Assembly: GCA_965222935.1 (NCBI GenBank)
Contig: CBDCVA010000002.1
Span: forward strand, 1,364,001-1,428,000
Origin: CBDCVA01 sp965222935 [NCBI: Candidatus Latescibacterota bacterium]
GTDB lineage: Bacteria > Latescibacterota > CBDCVA01
Length of the DNA: 64,000 nucleotides
Direction of reading: 5' to 3'
The position numbers and the translations under genes were made by a program. The notes beneath the pieces are model-generated. The model made no database searches, was not told the origin of the DNA, and worked only from the letters and a program-made list of their open reading frames with translations. This document shows, piece after piece, positions 27,167-35,050 of the stretch (position 1 is its first letter; every line of letters begins with the position of its first letter).

Positions 27167-27985
27167 ATGCCGACAGACAGTTGGGGCGCTGAGTACCGGT
27201 ATGACAGCTACACGTGGCCGGAGATCAGGGACGTGGCGAATCGCGAACCTCAGCCCGTGATCCTGCTTCCCGTGGGATCGGTGGAGGACCACGGTTATCA
27301 CGCGCCGATTGATCTGGACAACTTCCTGGTCTGGAACGTGTGCGAAGGCGCGGCGAAGCGCATCCCCGAAGAGGTGCTGTTGCTTCCTCCGGTCTCGTAT
27401 GGGTTCGAAGACCACCACATGGACTTTCCGGGGACGATCTCGGTCAAGCCGAAGCACCTGGAGGACTTCGTGGTGGACATCACGACCAGCGTGGCGAGCC
27501 ACGGCTTCCGTAAAATCCTGATCGCCGACGGCCACGGCTCCAACATGCCCATCCTGGAACTCTCCGCGCGGCGAACGATCCTGGAATCGGACGCGCTGTG
27601 CGCCGTCTTTCCATGGTGGAACCTGGTGCGGGACATCGGCGATGAGGTGCGTGAATCGGAAAAGCCGGGGGGCACATCGCACGCGGCGGAGCTTGAGACC
27701 TCGGTATATCTCCACCTCGACCCCGAGCGCATCCAGATGGATAAGGCGGTGGATGAAATCGGCAACCGCTCACCGTGGTGGTACACCGACCTCCTGGGGA
27801 GCAGCGGTCCGGTGCTCATGATGAACTGGTGGAGCCGCTTCTCCAAGAGCGGGGTCTCCGGTCAGGCCACCCTGGCGACGGCGGAGAAGGGGAAACGCTT
27901 CTACGAGCACGCGGTCGAAACGCTCATCCGGCTCATCCGTGACTTCCGCGAGTTCCCCATCGTCCCGCGGGAGGACATGCATTAG
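27167..27985 (+). CDS. Creatininase family protein (metal-dependent amidohydrolase)
   Basis: 272 residues. The creatininase-type metal ligands are present: E and H in GSVEDHGYHAPIDLDNF (with the following Asp), H in ADGHGSNMP, and E in SHAAELETS. Members hydrolyse cyclic or formamide amides, or act in cofactor pathways (MftE, FAPy deformylase). TAGGAGGAG lies directly before ATG 27167. Starting earlier at 27113 would add a non-conserved leader. It stands between Usp and a hicBA pair, and the substrate is unknown. Confidence 0.85.
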   Translation: MPTDSWGAEYRYDSYTWPEIRDVANREPQPVILLPVGSVEDHGYHAPIDLDNFLVWNVCEGAAKRIPEEVLLLPPVSYGFEDHHMDFPGTISVKPKHLEDFVVDITTSVASHGFRKILIADGHGSNMPILELSARRTILESDALCAVFPWWNLVRDIGDEVRESEKPGGTSHAAELETSVYLHLDPERIQMDKAVDEIGNRSPWWYTDLLGSSGPVLMMNWWSRFSKSGVSGQATLATAEKGKRFYEHAVETLIRLIRDFREFPIVPREDMH

Positions 27986-28063
27986 GGGTAGCGTGCCTGC
28001 ATCCTTGACGCGATTTCGCATTGTGCATACCTAACGAGAACTTCCGGGGCCGGGCGCGAGCAG

Positions 28064-28090
28064 GCCATCCTTCGACGAGCTCAGGATGGC
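28064..28090 (+). repeat. REP-like palindromic repeat, copy 7
   Basis: GCCATCCT (28064-28071) and AGGATGGC (28083-28090) form a perfect 8-bp inverted repeat around TCGACGAGCTC, between the creatininase gene and hicB. Confidence 0.7.
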
Positions 28091-28135
28091 GATGAGGCAG
28101 CGGGGTGAGGCTTTGCGAGTCCATGTCGGAGGCTC

Positions 28136-28387
28136 ATGATGATCCGAGCATACATCGGAGAAGCGATGCGCCGGGCGCATTACGAGATCATCGAGGACGA
28201 AGAACCCTACTACGGCGAGGTTTCCGAATGCCCCGGCCTCTGGGCCACCGGCAAGACTCTGGAGAAATGCCGCCAGAATCTGGAGGATGCGCTTGACGAC
28301 TGGTTGTACATCCATATTGCCAAAGGGATTCCGATACCTCCCGTGGGAGAGGTAGAGATCAAGCCATTGGAAGCCATGACTGAGTAG
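28136..28387 (+). CDS. hicB: HicB-family antitoxin
   Basis: 83 residues with the partial RNase-H-like HicB fold: HYEIIEDEEPYYGEVSECPG followed by LWATGKTLEKCRQNLEDALDDWL. It would bind and neutralise the HicA toxin encoded 5 nt downstream. ATG codons at 28136 and 28139 are both possible, with GGAGG just upstream. The gene order (antitoxin first) is the reverse of E. coli hicAB. The C-terminus is short, with no clear DNA-binding helix, so autoregulation is uncertain. Confidence 0.88.
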   Translation: MMIRAYIGEAMRRAHYEIIEDEEPYYGEVSECPGLWATGKTLEKCRQNLEDALDDWLYIHIAKGIPIPPVGEVEIKPLEAMTE

Positions 28388-28392
28388 CAACC

Positions 28393-28617
28393 GTGGCGCG
28401 GATTGTTCCCGTCAGCCGCAGAGAAGTGATCCGGCGGTTGCGGAGGCTGGGTTTTGATGGACCCATTCCGGGCAATAAACATGCAACTATGATTAAGGGA
28501 ACCGTGGTGGTGATCATCCCGAACCCCCATCGCGGTGATATCAGCGTGCCGCTTCTTGCCCGCATTCTTCGGCGGGCGAGAATTTCCAGGGACGAATGGA
28601 TAGAGGCTGGCGAATAG
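28393..28617 (+). CDS. hicA: HicA-family mRNA interferase toxin
   Basis: 74 residues with a double-stranded-RNA-binding-like fold. VSRREVIRRLRRLGFD is the first helix, and the catalytic His is in GNKHATMIKG. VVIIPNPHRGDISVPLLARILRRARIS gives the conserved 'H.g.i..g.l..il...gis' tail. HicA cleaves mRNA ribosome-independently when HicB is lost. It starts with GTG and is coupled to hicB by a 5-nt gap. It looks intact. Confidence 0.88.
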   Translation: MARIVPVSRREVIRRLRRLGFDGPIPGNKHATMIKGTVVVIIPNPHRGDISVPLLARILRRARISRDEWIEAGE

Positions 28618-28676
28618 CGGCACCCTAAGCGAGATCCTAGCGGCAACGGGGTGTGAGCAAGCGGGAGATACACACG

Positions 28677-29348
28677 ATGCAACGACGCGTTATGCAATGG
28701 GGATGGCAAGGCCCGGCTATGGCCGCACTGCTCCTCTGTGGCGTCCTTGCCGCCGGAACGAGTTCGGCCTCTGAAGTCCCCGCTCAGCGACTCGGAACGT
28801 ACACGACTGAGCCGATGATCCTGAGCGGGAGGGTGATGGACGCCCTTGAAGTCTTCGGCCTCGAACGTCCCGATGACGCTGATATGGCCCAGCGTCAGAG
28901 GGTCCTGGTGGCCGGCGAGCGCGTCTATGGTTTCATCGAGAATCCCACGAATGAGCGAGCTCTGAAGACCCTTTCCGATGGCGATGCCGTGCGGATCGAA
29001 GGTCGGGTGGTCGTCGAGGGGAACCTGATTCAGATCGATTCTCTCACGACGATTGATCGTGCGGAAGCTGCGCTCGATTCGATCAGGAGCAGGTCGGCGA
29101 CCGGCGTGGAGATCACCGGGAAAAATATGTGCCAGTGCGGGTTGATGATGGGCGACGTCAAACCCGACTGCAGTCTGGGCCACCTGCATCACCTCGTTAC
29201 AACCGACAAGCTGTACACGTACCTGCTCGATGAGGGTGGGCGAAGGCCCTTCGAGACCCTGGACTACCACTTCCGGAACGTTCGCATTTCCGGAAAGCTC
29301 TATGAGGATACTTTCCTGAAGGTCGAGGGCATTGCCGAGACTGAGTGA
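28677..29348 (+). CDS. Exported protein of unknown function
   Basis: About 223 residues with a signal peptide (MQRRVMQWGWQGPAMAALLL to SSASE). The mature part has two beta-rich OB-like segments (EPMILSGRVMDALEVFGL and GDAVRIEGRVVVEGNLIQID; then KLYTYLLDEGGRRPFETLDY and FRNVRISGKLYEDTFLKVEG). Between them is a Cys/His cluster MCQCGLMMGDVKPDCSLGHLHH that could bind a metal. The ATG at 28677 is preceded by GGGAGA. I do not recognise the family. Confidence 0.65.
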   Translation: MQRRVMQWGWQGPAMAALLLCGVLAAGTSSASEVPAQRLGTYTTEPMILSGRVMDALEVFGLERPDDADMAQRQRVLVAGERVYGFIENPTNERALKTLSDGDAVRIEGRVVVEGNLIQIDSLTTIDRAEAALDSIRSRSATGVEITGKNMCQCGLMMGDVKPDCSLGHLHHLVTTDKLYTYLLDEGGRRPFETLDYHFRNVRISGKLYEDTFLKVEGIAETE

Positions 29349-29491
29349 GGTCCGCGAAGCTCCAGGTGATCCACCCGCCGAGCCCGTGACCCATCCGTAT
29401 GCGTCTGAAATTGAGCTTTCCTAAGGAGAAGGCTTTGTCCACGTAGTCATGGGACCAACCGTCGGCGTTCTCTTCTGAAGGGGTATCCATC

Positions 29492-30295
29492 GTGGCACGC
29501 AGTAGCCTAATCGCAATAGCGCTCCTCTTTTCGCTTCGGACCGCCTCGGCGATTCCCGAATTTTACCCCGACCGCGATCTCCGCCAGCCGGATGGGACGA
29601 TATTCACCGTTCGTATATACGCCGACGAATTCGGCCGGTATCTGACGACGGTAGGTGGGTACGTCATTCAAGACCCGAGGGACGGCTACTATTACTATGC
29701 GCACATCGCCAAGGATGGCACCACCGCACCGTCCCGATTCAAGGTGGGTATAGATGACGAGGCTGAGGCCGAGGAAATCGCGCGACTGTCCGAACAGAGC
29801 GAGAGCGCATTATGGGAGATAGCTCGATGGCTACACACCGGCGAGGGTTATGAGGGTTATGACGAAGATTTTGAGCCTTATCTTATAAACCTCTGGGTCA
29901 GTCATAGATATGACGAACTTCGTCACCAGCCGGATGGTACGACATTCACGGTCCAGGTGTTCATGGACGGAGTCGGCCGGTATCTGACGGTGAAAGGCAA
30001 GTATGTCATTCAAGACCGGAAGGACGGCTACTATTACTATGCGCGCATCGCCGAGGATGGCACCGCCACACCGTCCCGGCTCAAGGTGGGCATGGATGAC
30101 GAGGCCGAGGAACTCGCGCAATTACACGAACAGAGCAGTTTTGCAGTGAGAAGGCTATCCGATAGGTGGCATCACGGCAAGGAGGTTGAGGCTTATATAG
30201 ACCTCTGGATCGGTTACGGTAGCCCGCCGACTGCAGTTAGAGACGTATCCTGGGGTACTATAAAGGAACGTCATACCTACGGACTCGTGCGATGA
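29492..30295 (+). CDS. Exported protein with two M6-metalloprotease-propeptide-like repeats and no protease domain
   Basis: 267 residues. A signal peptide (ARSSLIAIALLFSLRTASA) is followed by two copies of a ~70-residue module: QPDGTIFTVRIYADEFGRYL with GYVIQDPRDGYYYYAHIA, and QPDGTTFTVQVFMDGVGRYL with KYVIQDRKDGYYYYARIA. This module resembles the N-terminal propeptide of secreted M6 peptidases. The HExxH catalytic domain is missing, and the C-terminus ends in an unrelated short tail. It could inhibit a protease in trans, or be a remnant. The GTG start has GAAGGGG upstream. The module assignment is from memory of the family, not a search. Confidence 0.65.
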   Translation: MARSSLIAIALLFSLRTASAIPEFYPDRDLRQPDGTIFTVRIYADEFGRYLTTVGGYVIQDPRDGYYYYAHIAKDGTTAPSRFKVGIDDEAEAEEIARLSEQSESALWEIARWLHTGEGYEGYDEDFEPYLINLWVSHRYDELRHQPDGTTFTVQVFMDGVGRYLTVKGKYVIQDRKDGYYYYARIAEDGTATPSRLKVGMDDEAEELAQLHEQSSFAVRRLSDRWHHGKEVEAYIDLWIGYGSPPTAVRDVSWGTIKERHTYGLVR

Positions 30296-30475
30296 ACAAC
30301 GGCTGTGCGCCCCGAGGGCTGATCGCGAGAGGAGTGATGGCAGAACGTCAACCCATTCGCATGCACCTGCGCACGAAGATGAGCTTACGTCTCGGGCGCA
30401 GAACCGGACCTCTCGAAGAGCCACCCTACCGCGCAGTACCGGCGTCTTCGGACCCCGAACGTCGTAAGGAGCCGT

Positions 30476-31510
30476 ATGGCGCGCTATAGGATCGTCCTGA
30501 CCGACCACTCGTTCCGCAACGTCGCATACGAGCAGGTCGAGGCGGCAAAGATCGACGCGGAGTTCGTGGACGGCAAGTGCAAGACCAAGGAGGACATCAT
30601 CCGGGCCGTTCCCGGTGCGCATGCCATCACGCACTTCTTCATGGAGATCGACGCCGACGTCATGGACGCGGCGGGGCCCCAATTGCGGGTCATCAGCCGC
30701 TATGGGACGGGCATCGACTCGGTTGACGTGGCGGCGGCGACGGCGCGGAGCCTGCCGGTGATCAACGTCGTGGACTACTGCCATGAGGATGTCGCCGACC
30801 ACGCGCTGGCGCTTCTGTTCTGCCTGGTGCGCAAGCTGATGCGGCTGGCGCCGGGGATCTCGGCCGGCACATGGACGAGCAAAGGCGGCGGCGCCAACTT
30901 CATCGAGGGCGAGGCGGTGCTCGACCGCGTGGGCACCATGGGCCGCATTACCGGTAAGACGCTGGGGATCGTGGGCCTGGGCACCATCGGCCGCACACTC
31001 GCGCGCAAGGCGAAGGGACTGGGGCTGCCCGTGATCGCCCATAGTCCCTCGGTGCCCGACGCGGTTTTCGCCCAGGAAGGGGTAGAGCGCGTGGATTTCG
31101 CCGGTCTACTCGCCCGGAGCGATTACATCTCGATTCACACGCCCCTGAACGACCGCACCCAGCATCTGTTCAACGCCGATGCCTTCAGCGCGATGAAGCC
31201 GACTGCCTTCCTGATCTGCGCCTCGCGCGGGGGCGTGGTGGATTGGGCGGCCTGCGCCGAGGCGCTCGAACGGGGGGAGATCGCAGGCGCCGGGACGGAC
31301 GTCTTCGAGCCCGAGCCCATTCCGCCCGACCACCCGATCCTGGGGTCGCCCAACTTCGTTGCCACACCCCACCTGGCCTGGGTTTCCAAGGAGGCCGTCG
31401 AGGAGCTCCGCCGCAAGGCGATAGAGGGGATCATCGCCGTTTTAGAGGGCCGGATGCCCGAGAGCGTCATCAACCGCGAGGTCGCCGAGCGAATCGGGCT
31501 CCGGTCGTGA
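30476..31510 (+). CDS. D-isomer-specific 2-hydroxyacid dehydrogenase (phosphoglycerate-dehydrogenase-like)
   Basis: 344 residues. The NAD-binding Rossmann core carries TLGIVGLGTIGRTLARKAKG. The catalytic Arg is in ISRYGTGIDSVD, the Glu in DVFEPEPIP, and the His in ATPHLAWVSKE. It reversibly oxidises D-2-hydroxy acids; the similarity is closest to SerA-type enzymes without the regulatory domain. AAGGAG precedes the ATG. It is followed by a beta-hydroxyacid dehydrogenase 55 nt downstream, so both may serve one hydroxy-acid route. I do not claim it makes serine. Confidence 0.85.
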   Translation: MARYRIVLTDHSFRNVAYEQVEAAKIDAEFVDGKCKTKEDIIRAVPGAHAITHFFMEIDADVMDAAGPQLRVISRYGTGIDSVDVAAATARSLPVINVVDYCHEDVADHALALLFCLVRKLMRLAPGISAGTWTSKGGGANFIEGEAVLDRVGTMGRITGKTLGIVGLGTIGRTLARKAKGLGLPVIAHSPSVPDAVFAQEGVERVDFAGLLARSDYISIHTPLNDRTQHLFNADAFSAMKPTAFLICASRGGVVDWAACAEALERGEIAGAGTDVFEPEPIPPDHPILGSPNFVATPHLAWVSKEAVEELRRKAIEGIIAVLEGRMPESVINREVAERIGLRS

Positions 31511-31565
31511 GATCCCACGCCCGATCCCCCCTGCTCAAATACCCGCCTCACCGACGCTGAGGCCA

Positions 31566-32495
31566 ATGATGTCAACGAGCGAAGGAACTCCTCGACTGCC
31601 CAGCGTCGGCGTCGTCGGCGTGGGCCGCATGGGCGCGCCGATGGCCCGCAATCTCCTGCGAACGGGCTATCCCGTGACCATCTGCGACGCGATGGAATCC
31701 GCCACGGCCGCCCTGTCCGAGGCGGGCGCAAAGGCCGTCCGAACACCCCGCGAACTGGGGCAAGCCGTCGAGATGGCGCTCCTGGCCGTGCGCGACCACC
31801 AGGTGGCGGGCGTCCTAGCCGGACCGGATGGCCTGTTCGCAGGCTTGGCGCAGGGTGGCATCATCGCCGACTGCGGCAATTGCGACCCCAAAGCGACGCG
31901 CGGGCACGCCCGCGAAGCCGCCGAGCGCGGTCTCATCTTTCTCGACACGGCCATGAGCGGCGGACCCGGCGGCGCCGCCGCGGGGACGCTCGCCTTCTTC
32001 GTCGGCGGGGACCGAGATGCCTATGAGCGGATCCGCCCCATACTCGACGTGCTCGGCGGCGCCGTGGCCTACTGCGGAGAATCGGGCCGGGGCCACACGG
32101 CCAAGCTCATCAGCCAGATGATCGCCTGGGTGCAGAGCCGGTGCATCGCCGAGGCGCTCACGCTCGCCGACGTCCTGGGCTTCGATATGGTCGAGCTCAT
32201 CCGCGCCATGAACCAGGGCGCCGCGCGAAGCTGGATTCTGGAACTGGCCGAGGATGTCTTCGCGCTGCCGACCGGCGAGCGTCCTGTACGCCCGCCTCCC
32301 GCCTACCGCCAGCGCCCCAACCAACTCACCTGGGCCTTGGATGCGGCGCACGATGTGGGGCTGGCCATGCCGCTGGCCGCCATCGCCCACGAGATCGCCA
32401 AGCTGGCGGGCGAGGACCCCGATTCTCCCGTCCACGTCAGTCTCGCCCAGCTCGAAGCCGCCATCACCGGCGAGGCGGGGAGCCGGACGAACTGA
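31566..32495 (+). CDS. Beta-hydroxyacid dehydrogenase (3-hydroxyisobutyrate dehydrogenase family)
   Basis: 309 residues. The NAD(P) loop is GVVGVGRMGAPMARNLL, the substrate motif is DTAMSGGPGGAAAGTLAFFVGG, and the catalytic Lys is in GHTAKLISQM. The C-terminal half is helical, as in the family. Relatives oxidise 3-hydroxyisobutyrate, tartronate semialdehyde or similar acids. ATG 31566 or 31569 may be used. It shares direction with the preceding dehydrogenase and is convergent with the DNA methyltransferase gene, which ends 3 nt away. Confidence 0.87.
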   Translation: MMSTSEGTPRLPSVGVVGVGRMGAPMARNLLRTGYPVTICDAMESATAALSEAGAKAVRTPRELGQAVEMALLAVRDHQVAGVLAGPDGLFAGLAQGGIIADCGNCDPKATRGHAREAAERGLIFLDTAMSGGPGGAAAGTLAFFVGGDRDAYERIRPILDVLGGAVAYCGESGRGHTAKLISQMIAWVQSRCIAEALTLADVLGFDMVELIRAMNQGAARSWILELAEDVFALPTGERPVRPPPAYRQRPNQLTWALDAAHDVGLAMPLAAIAHEIAKLAGEDPDSPVHVSLAQLEAAITGEAGSRTN

Positions 32496-32498
32496 GCG

Positions 32499-34001
32499 TC
32501 AGAGACCGATGCGTTCCTGCTCCGACTTGCCCCTGCGCCTGCGTTGCGCTCGCTTGAAGGTCGCGGTCGGGGCGACGCGGGGATACTGTAGCTCCTTGCC
32601 ATCGAGCAGCTCTTCGATGGTGAGGATTTGCATGCGTGGGTACTGGTGCCCGGGGAAAAGCTCGGGCTCGTAGAAGCTCGCCGCTGCCGCCTCCCGCCGC
32701 ATCGGGCCAGTCGGCTCCTTGAGAGTGATGAGGGCGCCGATAGTGGCCTTCTCGCGCTCCAGCACGCCTTTGAGATCGCGCAGATGGCTCACGCTCACAT
32801 GCCCGCTCTTCACCTGGACGACGATCTTCTTGGCCTGGCCGCTCTCGTCGTCGAAAAAGTTGATGGCGCCGTCCACGCCCGTGTCCGCGCCCTTCTTCCT
32901 GTCCCTGGCAGGACGCGCGTCCACCAAGTCCAGGGCCCACCACTCGAACTGATAGCGGTTCTGCAACGCCAGGGCCTCGGCGCCCGCCAGGTCCGGCGGC
33001 GCACCTCGCACCTCGTAGGGCAGCAGGCCATCCCCGAAGGTGTCCCGGAGCCGCTGCTTGATAATGGTGATGGCGAGGTGAGTCACGTCAATCCCGATCC
33101 ACCTGCGCTTCAGACGCTCCGCCACGGTCATGGCCGTCCCGCAGCCGCAGAAGGGATCGAGGACCACGTCGCCCTCGTTGCTGCTGGCCTGGATGATGCG
33201 CTCAAGCAAAATCTCGGGCTTCTGCGTAGGGTAACTGAGGCGCTCCTTAGCTGCAGGATTGAGCGCGGGAAGATCTGCCCACCAGTCATTCGGTAAGACG
33301 CCTTTGTCAAGGTAGTAACGATATTCTTTGCCCGCCTTGATATTGCGTTGGTACTTCCTCCCATCCTCGTCCGTAAGGATCACCTCATGCATTGTTGTAG
33401 GGTCACGAGGTAAAGCGACATTGTCGTAATGAAAGACCGTCTGACTGCTTTGTCCGTACCGTAGGATAATGTCGTGCTTCTTGGGGAATGATCGAGTTGA
33501 TCTTCCTCCAGTGTCGTAGCACCAAACGATCTCGTTCAGGAAATGCCTCGCCCCAAACACGGCATCCATGAGTAGCTTCAGATAATGGCTTGCCGTGGGA
33601 TCGCAGTGGAGGTAGATGCTGCCGTTAGGTTTGAGGACGCGGTGAAACTCGGCCAGGCGGATGGCCATCATGGTCAGGTAAGCCATCATATCGTTCTGGC
33701 CCAGGAAAGCGCGCAGGGCCTGCAAGAGATCGGCCAGTTTCGTCGCTCCGTGTTGTACGACCTCGCGGAAGGCCAACTCGGACTCCAGCCCCCAGTGCCA
33801 GGTATCGTCGAAGGCGGTGATCTGCGCGGCGGATTGCTCACCGCTCTTCTCCTGGAAAAGGACGTTATAGGTGGCCTTGCTGTTGAACGGCGGGTCCAGG
33901 TAGATCAGGTCCACGGACGCATCGGGGACGTGCTCCCGAAGCATGTCCAGGTTGTCGCCGAAGTAGAGCTTGTTCTTCCAGTCCGATGGTTCAGCGCTCA
34001 T
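32499..34001 (-). CDS. Beta-class N4/N6 DNA methyltransferase fused to a PD-(D/E)XK (Mrr-like) nuclease domain
   Basis: 500 residues. The methyltransferase half has motif IV first (DLIYLDPPFNSK, residues 31-42) and the SAM motif later (VLDPFCGCGTA, ~280-290), the beta-class order. It would methylate adenine N6 or cytosine N4. Residues ~350-430 form a second domain, KGADTGVDGAINFF followed by IVVQVKSGHVSVSHLRDL. This gives D377 and Q396-x-K398, as in Mrr-type restriction endonucleases. The C-terminus is basic (RAQRRRRGKSEQE). The protein may be a self-contained restriction-modification enzyme. No specificity subunit is adjacent; MazG lies directly upstream. Confidence 0.85.
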   Translation of the reverse strand: MSAEPSDWKNKLYFGDNLDMLREHVPDASVDLIYLDPPFNSKATYNVLFQEKSGEQSAAQITAFDDTWHWGLESELAFREVVQHGATKLADLLQALRAFLGQNDMMAYLTMMAIRLAEFHRVLKPNGSIYLHCDPTASHYLKLLMDAVFGARHFLNEIVWCYDTGGRSTRSFPKKHDIILRYGQSSQTVFHYDNVALPRDPTTMHEVILTDEDGRKYQRNIKAGKEYRYYLDKGVLPNDWWADLPALNPAAKERLSYPTQKPEILLERIIQASSNEGDVVLDPFCGCGTAMTVAERLKRRWIGIDVTHLAITIIKQRLRDTFGDGLLPYEVRGAPPDLAGAEALALQNRYQFEWWALDLVDARPARDRKKGADTGVDGAINFFDDESGQAKKIVVQVKSGHVSVSHLRDLKGVLEREKATIGALITLKEPTGPMRREAAAASFYEPELFPGHQYPRMQILTIEELLDGKELQYPRVAPTATFKRAQRRRRGKSEQERIGL

Positions 34002-34034
34002 ATTGGATAACTTCGGCTGCGCTGGCCTCCCGCG

Positions 34035-34814
34035 TCAACCCTCTTCCTCTTTCGCCCGGTCCCACAGCGCGTCCATCTCTTCGAGCGTGGCGTCCTGTGG
34101 AGAGCGGCCCTGCTTCGCCAGCGCCGCCTCGATGGCGCCGAAGCGGCGTTGGAAGCGCCGGCTGGCCTTCGTCAGCGCCGCCTCGGGGCAGAGCCTGGAG
34201 AACAGCGCCAGGTTCGCCAGCGCGAAGAGCGCATCGCCCAGTTCCCACTCGATCCCCTTGGGGTCCTCCGCCAGGCAAGCGCGTTCCAGTTCGTCGATTT
34301 CCTCCCGAACCTTCCCGAATACGCCCCGCCAGTCCTCCCACTGGAACCCCACGCGCCCGACCTTCTCCTGGAGCCGCGCCGCCCGCTGAAGCGCGGGTAG
34401 AGACACCGGCAGGCCGTCCAGGACCGATCGCCGCTCCTCGTGGCCCTTCTCCTCCAGCTTCATGCGTTCCCAGTTACGCAGGACCTCTTCGGAGGTCCCG
34501 GCCACGGCATCGCCGAAGACGTGCGGGTGGCGCCCAACGATCTTGGTTGTGCCCGCCCCGATCACGTCATCGATGGTGAAGCGCCCCGCTTCAGCCGCCA
34601 TCTGCGCGTGGAAGAGAATGTGGAGGAGCAGGTCGGCCAGCTCCTTCTTCAGTTCGTTCCAGTCCTCGCGGTCGATGGCCTCGGCCACCTCGTGCGCCTC
34701 TTCGATGACGTAGGGACGGATCGTCTGGTGGGTCTGCTCCCTATCCCAGGGGCAGCCGTCGGGAGCGCGCAGACGGCGCATGACCTCGACGTAATCGTCA
34801 AACGTGCGGCTCAT
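34035..34814 (-). CDS. mazG: Nucleoside triphosphate pyrophosphohydrolase
   Basis: 259 residues with two MazG-type helical domains. The first has MRRLRAPDGCPWDREQTH and EEAHEVAEAIDREDWNELKKELADLLLHILFHAQMA, giving the metal-binding ExxE-(x)n-ExxD pattern. The second has REEIDELERACLAED with IEWELGDALFALANLA. MazG cleaves NTPs to NMP and pyrophosphate and lowers (p)ppGpp levels or removes damaged nucleotides. It starts upstream of the fused methyltransferase gene (33-nt gap, same strand), so both may be on one transcript. Confidence 0.92.
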   Translation of the reverse strand: MSRTFDDYVEVMRRLRAPDGCPWDREQTHQTIRPYVIEEAHEVAEAIDREDWNELKKELADLLLHILFHAQMAAEAGRFTIDDVIGAGTTKIVGRHPHVFGDAVAGTSEEVLRNWERMKLEEKGHEERRSVLDGLPVSLPALQRAARLQEKVGRVGFQWEDWRGVFGKVREEIDELERACLAEDPKGIEWELGDALFALANLALFSRLCPEAALTKASRRFQRRFGAIEAALAKQGRSPQDATLEEMDALWDRAKEEEG

Positions 34815-34923
34815 CTTCCCTCAATTCTATACGCGGCAACAGTCAGCTTGCGGATCGCAACAGAACCTGTTGTTTGTGACCGGACGTGTCAACGTTGAGA
34901 TGGGTTCGGTAGAAGGGCGAGCC

Positions 34924-35049
34924 ATGCCCGCGCGGGCGCTGAGGGTTCAGGGGACGGGGTCGGACAGCGGCAAAAGCGTGCTGTGTGCGGCGCTCTGCCG
35001 CATTCTGGAGCTTGCGGAGCTGAGTGAAACGGCGGGGGTAAGGAGCTGA
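34924..35049 (+). pseudogene. cobQ: N-terminal remnant of cobyric acid synthase (cobQ)
   Basis: Forty-one codons begin MPARALRVQGTGSDSGKSV and continue as LCAALCRILE. This is the amidotransferase-type P-loop opening of CobQ/CbiP (normally 'ALMVQGT.SD.GKS.L...LCRI'). The similarity then stops (LAELSETAGVRS) and a stop codon follows. The rest of the ~480-residue protein is missing. The fragment ends 1 nt before cobO, so a deletion between cobQ and cobO is likely. The fragment may still be translated and couple to cobO. Confidence 0.7.
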
Positions 35050-35050
35050 C

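Noticed and set aside
30292-30489. 65-codon frame between the propeptide-like gene and the dehydrogenase
   Set aside because: No ribosome site of note, basic and unstructured sequence, and it overlaps the good start of the dehydrogenase.
34815-34923. Cobalamin riboswitch before cobO
   Set aside because: No B12-box-like conserved segment is visible; only a short AACAG/CTGTT inverted repeat occurs.
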